From assembly GCA_036262055.1 (NCBI GenBank), contig DATAJP010000002.1:516177-580176 (forward strand): a stretch of 64,000 nt of DNA, given 5' to 3'. The notes below the pieces were generated by a model. That model ran no database searches and had not been told where the DNA came from. It saw only the letters and a list, made by a program, of their open reading frames with translations. This stretch comes from Ignavibacteria bacterium (GTDB lineage Bacteria; Bacteroidota; Ignavibacteria; Tepidaquicellales; Tepidaquicellaceae). Shown in pieces: positions 50,927 to 58,596 of the stretch; the first letter of the stretch is position 1, and each line of letters begins with the position of its first letter. The translations under genes and the position numbers were made by a program.

Positions 50927-52288
50927 ATGAAATATTTATTTATACTTTTAATAAGTTTTATGCTTTTTCAAACGGCGTATTCACAAAGTGTTTTGAATAT
51001 GACTTTGCTCGGCAGTAAAAACGAGTTCACTTCAGGCGGAACTCCTGCGGGGTGGTATTATTCCTCTTGCTGGGGCTGGACTGCGCCAAACGGCAGAGAG
51101 TATGCAATAATCGGTTTTTATGGCGGAACAATCTGGTATGACATTACAAACCCTGCAAACATCGTAAGATGCGATACAATTTACGGACCGGGTTCGTTTT
51201 ATAATTACCGTGAAATGGCAACATATCAAAATTATTGTTACATAGTTTCCGAGGGCGGTCTCGGCGTGCAGATTGTTGACATGCAGTATCTTCCGGACTC
51301 TGTTCATCTTGTAAAAAATTATACTTTTCCGGGATATGTGCGAAGCCACACGGTGAGAAACGAAGGAAGGTATTTATATTGCAACGGAGGGAATTACAAT
51401 AACGGCGGTGTGTTCATCCTTGATTTGCTTGACCCTGAAAATCCCGTTAAGCGCGGACAATGGGGAACGAGATATGTTCACGATTGCCATGTACGCAACG
51501 ATACCATTTATGCGGCTTGCATCAGCAACTCAAATCTGACCGTGATTGATGCAACAAACAAAGACAGCTTGAAGCAGGTAACGTTCTGGACATATCCCGG
51601 CGCAGTTACTCACAATGCCTGGACATCAAAGAACGGTGATTATCTCATAACAACAGATGAGGGCGGCTCAAATCATGCTAAGGTGTGGAGTATCGGAAAC
51701 ATTATGGCTCCTCTTCAGGTAGCGGATATTGTTCCATACGAAGCAACAATGGTGCATAATGCGTACGTAAAGGGTGATACACTTTATCTTGCGCATTACA
51801 GGTCGGGACTTTTGGTTTATGATATTTCAAACCCGCTTTCTCCGCAGGAAATTGGCAGGTATGATACATATCCGGGCGGAGGAACAGCTTATCAGGGAGC
51901 ATGGAACTGCTATCCTTATTTTGCTTCCGGAAAAATTGTTATATCGGATATTTCAACGGGCTTATATGTAGTTCAAATGGGAACGTCGGTCGGTATCGGA
52001 AACAATAACGGAACGACACCGGGCGAGTATAAGCTTGAGCAAAATTATCCGAATCCGTTTAATCCTGAAACAAAGATTTCTTATTCGCTTCCGTCTAACA
52101 GCAACAATGTTTCGCTTGTCATTTATAACGCGCTCGGCAAGGAGCTTGCGAAGTATGTTTACTCAAATCAAGCTGCAGGAAATTATGAAATCACCTGGAA
52201 TGCAAAAGAATTGTCATCAGGAATTTATTTTTATAAGCTCACAGCGGGAAATTTTTCTGACGTAAAGAAGATGATGTTGGTGAGATAA
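50927..52288 (+). CDS. Secreted choice-of-anchor B (LVIVD-like) protein with type IX sorting domain
   Basis: 453 aa. Signal peptide (1-19), then a beta-propeller-like set of repeats with 'WYDITNPANIVRCDTI', 'VQIVDMQYLPDSVHLV', 'VFILDLLDPENPVKRGQW' and 'LLVYDISNPLSPQEIGRYDT': the LVIVD/choice-of-anchor B pattern. The C-terminus 'YKLEQNYPNPFNPETKISY' and 'LSSGIYFYKLTAGNFSDVKKM' is a T9SS type A sorting domain almost identical to that of the beta-helix protein 4 kb upstream. Expected on the cell surface. A bidirectional terminator follows. Confidence 0.92.
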   Translation: MKYLFILLISFMLFQTAYSQSVLNMTLLGSKNEFTSGGTPAGWYYSSCWGWTAPNGREYAIIGFYGGTIWYDITNPANIVRCDTIYGPGSFYNYREMATYQNYCYIVSEGGLGVQIVDMQYLPDSVHLVKNYTFPGYVRSHTVRNEGRYLYCNGGNYNNGGVFILDLLDPENPVKRGQWGTRYVHDCHVRNDTIYAACISNSNLTVIDATNKDSLKQVTFWTYPGAVTHNAWTSKNGDYLITTDEGGSNHAKVWSIGNIMAPLQVADIVPYEATMVHNAYVKGDTLYLAHYRSGLLVYDISNPLSPQEIGRYDTYPGGGTAYQGAWNCYPYFASGKIVISDISTGLYVVQMGTSVGIGNNNGTTPGEYKLEQNYPNPFNPETKISYSLPSNSNNVSLVIYNALGKELAKYVYSNQAAGNYEITWNAKELSSGIYFYKLTAGNFSDVKKMMLVR

Positions 52289-52330
52289 GCGCGCTTCGTT
52301 TTTGCCACGAAGTAGCGAAGACACAAAACG

Positions 52331-52352
52331 GAGACGCAAAATGTTGCGTCTC
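52331..52352. repeat. Dispersed palindrome, family F
   Basis: GAGACGCAAAATGTTGCGTCTC: near-identical to the copy at 14146-14167 that contains an aminotransferase start codon. Confidence 0.8.
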
Positions 52353-52369
52353 TACAAAACAAAAAAATT

Positions 52370-52407
52370 AATCCCGTTTGGAGAACATCTAAACGGGATT
52401 TTTTATT
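52370..52407. terminator. Bidirectional terminator
   Basis: AATCCCGTTT (52370-52379), 11-nt loop, AAACGGGATT (52391-52400), with T-runs on the plus side and A-runs on the minus side. It lies between convergent genes and should end both. Confidence 0.85.
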
Positions 52408-52425
52408 ATTATAAAATTTTTGCTT

Positions 52426-52893
52426 TTACTTTACGCTTGGAGGGTTAATCATGTTAAGCTTCATAAGCTCTTTTTCTTCGGGGCTTACTGCTGAGCTTCC
52501 GAGTATTCCGCCTGATGCCTGCGCAACCTGCTCTGCATAGGTCAGGAAGCTGTCATAAAGCGCCTTCGCAAAATCATGGTCAATCTTAGGCCAGATGGCA
52601 TTTACTTTATATAATATCTCTCCAATTTCAAGGGTTCTTTTAGAAACATCTTCGGGAAGCTTTTGCATAAAATCTTTTATTGAATCATCGATGAACTTAC
52701 TAACTTCGTAATAATAGTCCTGCAAGATTGAACCTTCTTTTCTTGCTCTGAAGTTGATAGTCTTTTCCGCCCAGTCAAGTTCTTTGCTGCTGATGTCTTT
52801 ATCGGAGCCGGCAACAAGAATGGTTATAAGCGCGGGCACGTTCAGCATTAATGTTTGTTCTTCATCGTTTAATAATGCAAGTTGTGATACCAT
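52426..52893 (-). CDS. Hypothetical protein, possibly TerB-like
   Basis: 155 aa, largely helical, not clearly recognised. 'LNVPALITILVAGSDKDISSKELDWAEKTI' (in pieces) has the hydrophobic helix, acidic loop and following Glu of TerB/tellurite-resistance-like domains, which bind metal. Further helices 'RTLEIGEILYKVNAIWPKI' and 'DSFLTYAEQVAQASGG'. Soluble. TerB resemblance is weak; treat as unknown. Confidence 0.6.
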   Translation of the reverse strand: MVSQLALLNDEEQTLMLNVPALITILVAGSDKDISSKELDWAEKTINFRARKEGSILQDYYYEVSKFIDDSIKDFMQKLPEDVSKRTLEIGEILYKVNAIWPKIDHDFAKALYDSFLTYAEQVAQASGGILGSSAVSPEEKELMKLNMINPPSVK

Positions 52894-52978
52894 TTGATTT
52901 TTATTTTATCTTTTGAGTTTGTATTGTTGTAATTTACGGATTTATAATGATTTTTTCGGTGGAAAAACCTCTCACTTA

Positions 52979-53022
52979 ACACACCCCGTCAACTTCGTTG
53001 CCACCCATCTCAAGAGGGGATT
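52979..53022. repeat. Dispersed repeat, family C (inverted)
   Basis: ACACACCCCGTCAACTTCGTTG then CCACCCATCTCAAGAGGGGA: a degenerate family C copy directly after recN. Confidence 0.75.
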
Positions 53023-53034
53023 TACTAAGTTTTT

Positions 53035-54750
53035 TTAATTATTGATAAGTTCTTTTGCGCTTTTGAGGGAGGCATCAGTTACTTTTTCCCCGCTTAGCAT
53101 TTTTGCGACTTCGGATATTTTTTCATTTTTGTCGAGAGTTTTTATGTCTGTGATTGTCTCGCTGCCTTTGTTTTGTTTTGAAACATGAAAATGATTATTG
53201 CTTTTTGCGGCAATCTGCGGCAAGTGAGTAATTGAAATTATCTGATGCGTATTTGAAATTTCCTGCAGGAGGTTTCCAACTTTGTTTGCAATTCGCCCGC
53301 TTATGCCTGCGTCGATTTCATCGAAGACTAAAATCGGAACGTCATCTTTTTCTGACAATGATGCTTTGATGGAAAGCATTATTCTGGAGATTTCACCGCC
53401 GGAAGCAGACTTGCGGAGTGATGAAAAATCCGCGCCTTTGTTTATGCGGACAAAGAACTCAATGTCGTCTATTCCTTTTGATGTAATGCCTGTTGTTGTT
53501 TTAGAACCTTTTTTATAATTAAATTCGTCTTCGTTTGAGATAGATGAAGATTTAAACTCGACTTTAAATTCAGCGTTTTCGAGACCTGTTTCGTTGAGAT
53601 ATGAATTTACTTTTTTCTCTAAGTCTGCTGATGATTTTTTTCTTTTTTTAGAAATATTTTCAGCTTCTTTATATAAAGATTCTTTTTGAGTTTCGATTTC
53701 TTTTTTGAGTTTGTCGATTTCAAAATCGAAGTTTTCTGCGAGATTTAATTCCTGAGTCAGGTCTTCTGCTTTTTTTATCAGCTCGTTGACGGATAAATTA
53801 TATTTTTTCTTCAGGAAGTTTAAACTGCCGAGGCGTTCACGGATTTGTTCGATTCGGGCGGCATCGAAGTTTAAGTTGTTGTTATAGTCGATAAGGTTAT
53901 GGCTGATTTCTTTTAGAGAAACATAACTTGATTCTATTTCATCCGATAATTTTTCAAACATATTATCAAATTTGGTAAGTTTTTTTATGTCTTTAGAAAT
54001 TATTGATAATATGGAATTTACGTTGGTTTCACCCTCATAAAGAAGGTTGATAATCTGGGTTAATCCGAGTGCAATTTCCTCAGAATTTTCGAGTTTGTTA
54101 AGCTCGTTTTCGAGTTCTTGTTCTTCATCTTGACGCGGGTTAACATTATTTATTTCTTTAAGCTGAAAATCCAGCAAAGATTTTTTTTCGAGAATCTGAT
54201 TTTTTCTTTCCAGGAAATTTTTGTATTTATTTACGAGTTCTTTGTATGCGTTAAAATTGTTTTTGTATTTATTTAACTGTTCATCAAGGCTTGAGAACTT
54301 ATCAAGAATTTTTAGCTGGGTTTCTTTATTAAGTAACGACTGATGTTCGTTCTGTGAATGAATATCGATTATTAAATCACCAAGCTCTTTAAGGTCGTTT
54401 ATATTTACCGGGGTGTCGTTAATAAAATTTCTGCTGGTTCCCTTTTGTGAAAGCTCACGGCGTATTATTATCTCACCATCCTTATCGTTAAAATCCAGTT
54501 CTTTATCTGATATGAACTCCTTAACCGATTCATTTTTTTTAAAATAAAATATTCCTTCGATGATAAGTTTTTCGTTCTGGTTTTTTATTATTGAATAATC
54601 TGCGCGCTCTCCTAATATTAAAGACAAGGCATCAAGTATGATTGTCTTCCCTGCTCCTGTTTCACCTGTGATTATATTTAATCCGTTTGTGAAATTTAAT
54701 TCAGCGTCTTTGATAAGTAAATAATTTTTTATGACCAGTTTTTGAATCAC
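53035..54750 (-). CDS. recN: DNA repair protein RecN
   Basis: SMC-like ATPase of double-strand break repair. 571 aa. N-terminal 'MIQKLVIKNYLLIKDAELNFTNGLNIITGETGAGKTIIL' (in pieces) has Walker A GETGAGKT at about 30-37. A long coiled coil follows (about 150-370). The C-terminal ABC signature is 'SLRKSASGGEISRIMLSI', and Walker B is 'VPILVFDEIDAGISG'. Length normal. ATG at 54748-54750. On the minus strand, head-on to replication if the origin is at 40.4 kb. Confidence 0.95.
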   Translation of the reverse strand: MIQKLVIKNYLLIKDAELNFTNGLNIITGETGAGKTIILDALSLILGERADYSIIKNQNEKLIIEGIFYFKKNESVKEFISDKELDFNDKDGEIIIRRELSQKGTSRNFINDTPVNINDLKELGDLIIDIHSQNEHQSLLNKETQLKILDKFSSLDEQLNKYKNNFNAYKELVNKYKNFLERKNQILEKKSLLDFQLKEINNVNPRQDEEQELENELNKLENSEEIALGLTQIINLLYEGETNVNSILSIISKDIKKLTKFDNMFEKLSDEIESSYVSLKEISHNLIDYNNNLNFDAARIEQIRERLGSLNFLKKKYNLSVNELIKKAEDLTQELNLAENFDFEIDKLKKEIETQKESLYKEAENISKKRKKSSADLEKKVNSYLNETGLENAEFKVEFKSSSISNEDEFNYKKGSKTTTGITSKGIDDIEFFVRINKGADFSSLRKSASGGEISRIMLSIKASLSEKDDVPILVFDEIDAGISGRIANKVGNLLQEISNTHQIISITHLPQIAAKSNNHFHVSKQNKGSETITDIKTLDKNEKISEVAKMLSGEKVTDASLKSAKELINN

Positions 54751-55255
54751 TTATTGTCTTCTTATTATATTTATATAATATATATTTTAATAGTAGTAAT
54801 AGTAAAGGTGTCAGTATTGTTAGTAAGTCGGAAAAACTTCAAATGTGTTTTATAAATAAATAAAATCGTTCTGAAAATGTGTTTATAAAAAATGCGAGTT
54901 ACTGATACTTATAACAATTGTTATTATTAAAAACAGGTTCAGTAAATTTTATTGTCAGTAAGTTATAAATATTAAAACAAAATTAACAAAAATTATTAAC
55001 AAATTTGTTAATAAACGGTTTCTTAATTTTTTTTGTATAAAAACGAGATCCTTCGCTACGCTCAGGATGACACGTATGGTTGTTTTAAATGAAAAAGGGG
55101 CTGATGCCCCACCTAAATTTTTTAATACACCCCGCCGCTTCGCGGCACCTCCCGCCAAGCCGGGACGTTCCGCCTCTCGAGAGGGGATTTAGAACTTCCG
55201 GGACAGACAGGAATGTCTGTCCTACTAAATTATGTTTAACAACTCTTTTAATCTT
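54751..55255. other. Gene-free 505-bp region downstream of dnaA
   Basis: The left half is very AT-rich and contains ATAACAATTGTTAT (54911-54924) and the long palindrome at 54993-55014. The right half holds family B (55046-55072), a small CCCC hairpin, family C (55127-55190, with an added CCCGCCAAGCCGGGA module) and family E (55199-55226). No ORF is convincing. Confidence 0.8.
54993..55014. promoter_or_regulatory. 22-bp palindrome of two TTATTAACA motifs
   Basis: TTATTAACAAA followed by its exact reverse complement TTTGTTAATAA. The same TTATTAACA motif occurs three times upstream of dnaA. It differs from the DnaA box TTATCCACA at two positions, so it may be a lineage-specific DnaA site or an unrelated operator. 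Confidence 0.45.
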
Positions 55256-56773
55256 TTAACTATTTTTTAAAGTCTCTTTTACGTGGGAGATTTGGGCGGC
55301 GAATTTTTTGTCGGCTTTTATCTGCTTGTTGATTGTATTGACCGCATAAAGCACCGTAGCGTGGTCCTTGCCGTTGAAAAATGAGCCAATGAGTTGAAGT
55401 GTCATGTCGGTGTATTCCTTTGCGAGAAACATTGCGATCTGCCGCGCCTGAGCTATCTCTTTTGTGCGTTTTTTTGATAGAATGTCACGTTTTTGGATGC
55501 TGTAATAGTCAGAGACTACGTCAAGAATATTTTCGAGAGTTACGTGTTTGTTGCGTTTAGCAACGCCGACTACCCTGTTGACGACTTTCTCTGCGATGTC
55601 GAGAGTTATTTCTCCTTTATAAATAAAAGTGCTCTCGGCAATCATACCTGCGATACATCCCTCGATTGTTCTGATGCTGTCCTTAACGTTTGTCGCGAGG
55701 AAGTTAATTATATCATCAGGAACTTCGACCTGCGCAACCTCAAGTTTTTTCTTTATGATTGCAACACGCATTTCCCAGTTAGGAGGCTGAATGTCAGAGA
55801 CCATTCCCCACTGAAAACGATTGAGCAGTCTTTCTTCGATACCGAGAATTTGATTTATCGGCTTATCGCTCGAGAAAATTATGTGTTTCTTTTCGTGGAA
55901 GAGATAATTAAAAATCTGATAGAAATAATCCTGTGTAGAAGTTTTACCGCTGAGGTTCTGAATGTCATCAATGATTAAAACGTCGAGTGATTTATAAAAT
56001 GCGTCGAGCTTTTTTGTGCCGTAAGGTTTTTTAGTCGAAAAATCCATTTTGTTCTGCGCGATGCTGTCGGTAAATCTGTTTGTGAACTCAGATGCTGTTG
56101 TGTAATAAACTTTTTTCTCTGGATATTTTTTCAGGACTTCGTTCCCTATTGCCTGAACCAGGTGAGTTTTCCCGAGACCTACTCCGCCGAAAACAAAATA
56201 CGGATTATATGCTTTGCCGGGATTGTTTGAAATTGCATAGGCAATCGAAACAGCGAGCTCGTTGTTTTCGCCTTTTACAAGATTTTCAAATGTATTTTTT
56301 GAATAAAGATTTGATTTGAACGGCTCTTCGGGCTGTTGGTTTTCTGATGGTAAATTTGAAACGAGTGTTTTCGGCTCCGCAATTTTTATTGAAGGCGTAA
56401 TTTGCTGAGCTTCGTGGTGTGTATCTGTCGGAGCAGAGAATAAATTCAACTGTGCAATTTCGAATTTTAACTTTGCTTCATCGCCGAGGAGACTTTTAAG
56501 AACGTTATCGATGTCCTTGTTGAAACGTGACTCAATCATACCATAAATGTCATTGTTTGGGACAGTAACGGTAAGGATGTTGTCCTCGTACTTTTCCGGT
56601 TTGAGAAAAGTGAACCAGGTTTCGATTACGCTTTTTTTAATTTTGGTTTCAAGGAGGCGCAGAAAGTTGCTCCAGATTACATCTGCTTCGGTTGTGAGCT
56701 GTGCTGTGTTTTGAACACCTGTGTTTTCTTTGTGAAAGTCGTCTGAGCCGGAAGAGGGTAAAGTATTATTCAA
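55256..56773 (-). CDS. dnaA: Chromosomal replication initiator protein DnaA
   Basis: AAA+ initiator that melts oriC and recruits helicase. 505 aa from a TTG start (56771-56773). Domain I about 28-105 ('WSNFLRLLETKIKKSVIETWF'), a linker (about 110-160), domain III with Walker A 'GGVGLGKTHL' and Walker B 'LDVLIIDDIQ', 'SSDKP', 'RLLNRFQWG', and domain IV ending with the signature 'FNGKDHATVLYAVNTI'. The first about 27 residues (MNNTLPSSGSDDFHKENTGV...) are extra. It is transcribed on the minus strand, toward 40.4 kb. No dnaN or recF follows. Confidence 0.97.
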   Translation of the reverse strand: MNNTLPSSGSDDFHKENTGVQNTAQLTTEADVIWSNFLRLLETKIKKSVIETWFTFLKPEKYEDNILTVTVPNNDIYGMIESRFNKDIDNVLKSLLGDEAKLKFEIAQLNLFSAPTDTHHEAQQITPSIKIAEPKTLVSNLPSENQQPEEPFKSNLYSKNTFENLVKGENNELAVSIAYAISNNPGKAYNPYFVFGGVGLGKTHLVQAIGNEVLKKYPEKKVYYTTASEFTNRFTDSIAQNKMDFSTKKPYGTKKLDAFYKSLDVLIIDDIQNLSGKTSTQDYFYQIFNYLFHEKKHIIFSSDKPINQILGIEERLLNRFQWGMVSDIQPPNWEMRVAIIKKKLEVAQVEVPDDIINFLATNVKDSIRTIEGCIAGMIAESTFIYKGEITLDIAEKVVNRVVGVAKRNKHVTLENILDVVSDYYSIQKRDILSKKRTKEIAQARQIAMFLAKEYTDMTLQLIGSFFNGKDHATVLYAVNTINKQIKADKKFAAQISHVKETLKNS

Positions 56774-57354
56774 CGATATAAACTCTTTATATTTTTATTA
56801 ACAAGCTGTTTGGTTTAAAAAAGAACTTTAAGAAACGAATTTATCGGGACAAGCAAAAAGTCATTAATTCACATAATTATTAACATGTGGGCAATAAATT
56901 AAGTACCTGATTTTTATGGATTAATTAAACAGGTAAAAAGTTACTAACAATCGATGTTAGTAGTAATGGTTTAATAATAATAAATTAATATTAAAAAAAT
57001 TACTCAAAAAAGTTATTAACAATTAGCTAACAAAGAACGGGTAAAAGAAATTGATATATAATATTAAAGAAAGTTTTAAACTTAGTCAATAAAGTTTGAA
57101 AAATTTTTTGTTGTTGGTGTGGCAAAGCCATCCCTTCGGGAAGAACACCAACAACGGCGGGTGCGTTTGTTGTGCGCAGGGGTCCCTTGCGGGAGACTCC
57201 TGCGGGAGGGGGAAGGTTTGTGGGAATTGTGATATATGCCCCACACTACTGGGATTCCCGCCTGCGCGGGAATGACTTCCTTTGTTCGTATGCAAAGGAA
57301 AATCAGACTAAAATTATAAATATATTTTGTAAAAGGGTTTGGTTAATTTGCTTA
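56774..57354. promoter_or_regulatory. dnaA upstream region with three TTATTAACA motifs, and repeats
   Basis: TTATTAACA occurs at 56795-56803, 56877-56885 and 57013-57021, all in the same orientation. It is a likely site for regulation of dnaA. The region 56774-57110 is AT-rich; 57115-57300 holds GC-rich repeat modules (CTCCTGCGGGAG-type and family A at 57252-57276). A reading frame that extends alr upstream through this region to 57172 is rejected. Confidence 0.45.
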
Positions 57355-58596
57355 ATGCACATATATAATTTTGATGAGTCGTTTTACGATACATATGCCG
57401 AAATCAACCTCGGAGCATTAAAAAACAATTTCCATCTCATAAAAAAAGAAGCACAGAAAAACATAAAAAGGGTTTCAAAAGAAAATTTAAAGAAGGATTC
57501 AAAAAAAAATCCCGAAAGAGATTCAGAAAAAAACTCTAAGGGTGAAAATTACGTAAAAATATGTGCGGTGGTGAAGGCAAACGCATACGGGCATGGATTT
57601 TATGAGGCATCGCTTGCGCTGGCTGAGTTTGGAGCGGATTATCTTGGGACGGCGGATTATGTTGAGTCATTGTCGCTGAGAAAATATCTGAATAAGCACG
57701 GGCAGAAGAATATTCCGATATTGTGCCTCGGAACGCTGAAGCATGACAAGAAATTGGTGAAGGAAATAATTAAAAATAAAATTGACGTTACGATAACGGA
57801 TTATAAGTCAGCGGTTTTTTTGAACGACGTCGCAAAAGAAATGAAGATGAAGCCGGATGTTCATATTCAGTTTGATACGGGAATGAACCGTGTCGGGATT
57901 ACGGAAGAAAAAATTCTCGAGACGATTAGAAAAATTGCAAAGCTGGAAAATATTAATCTGAAAGGAATATACTCGCATTTTGCGACGAGTGAAATCAAGA
58001 ATCATTCGTTTGCAAAAAAGCAGATGAAGCTTTTTGTAGATGTTGTGAAGAAGCTCGAGAAGGAAGGAATAAAATTCGAGCTTAAGCACATGCAGAACAG
58101 CGGGGGAATTTTTAATTATAAGAATGAAATGTTCAACATGGCACGTCCGGGAATTTCTTTGTACGGATATTATCCTGACATCAAAAAACCGAAGAACGAT
58201 ATTGGACTTATTCCTGTTATGTCCTTAAAGTCGAGAGTTAACCTCATCAAAGAAGTAAAAAAAAATAAAAGCATTTCTTACGGGCGAAGGTATTTTACGA
58301 AGGAGAAATCGCTGATTGCATCTGTGCCGGTTGGTTACGGTGATGGATATTACCGCGCGCTGACGAATAAGGCGAAGGTTGTAATTAACGGTAAAAAATA
58401 CAAAACGGTCGGGACGGTGTGCATGGATTGGGTTATGGTTAATATTAAAAAAAATGAGGATATTAAAGTCGGAGACAGAGTGACGCTGCTGGGACCTGAA
58501 TATCCTGCGTATGAGCATTCAAAAATTGTTAAGACCATTCCATATGAAATTACCTGTCACATATCACCAAGAGTAAAAAGGGTTTATGTTAAATAG
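57355..58596 (+). CDS. alr: Alanine racemase
   Basis: PLP enzyme making D-alanine for peptidoglycan. 413 aa from ATG 57355 (MHIYNFDESFYDTYAEINLG). PLP Lys74 in 'CAVVKANAYGHG', 'FDTGMNRVG' and 'HMQNSGGIFNY', then the second-domain catalytic Tyr in 'KSISYGRRYF' and 'VGTVCMDWVMVN'. Residues 31-66 ('KEAQKNIKRVSKENLKKDSK' and so on) form a Lys/Ser/Glu-rich stretch between the first helix and the PLP strand, which is absent or short in typical racemases. Next gene start overlaps the alr end by 11 bp. The candidate long start at 57172 would translate dispersed repeats. Confidence 0.92.
   Translation: MHIYNFDESFYDTYAEINLGALKNNFHLIKKEAQKNIKRVSKENLKKDSKKNPERDSEKNSKGENYVKICAVVKANAYGHGFYEASLALAEFGADYLGTADYVESLSLRKYLNKHGQKNIPILCLGTLKHDKKLVKEIIKNKIDVTITDYKSAVFLNDVAKEMKMKPDVHIQFDTGMNRVGITEEKILETIRKIAKLENINLKGIYSHFATSEIKNHSFAKKQMKLFVDVVKKLEKEGIKFELKHMQNSGGIFNYKNEMFNMARPGISLYGYYPDIKKPKNDIGLIPVMSLKSRVNLIKEVKKNKSISYGRRYFTKEKSLIASVPVGYGDGYYRALTNKAKVVINGKKYKTVGTVCMDWVMVNIKKNEDIKVGDRVTLLGPEYPAYEHSKIVKTIPYEITCHISPRVKRVYVK

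Noticed and set aside
57172-57354. Upstream extension of alr to an ATG at 57172
   Set aside because: The extra 61 residues translate GC-rich dispersed repeats ('YWDSRLRGND'); racemase similarity starts at 57355.
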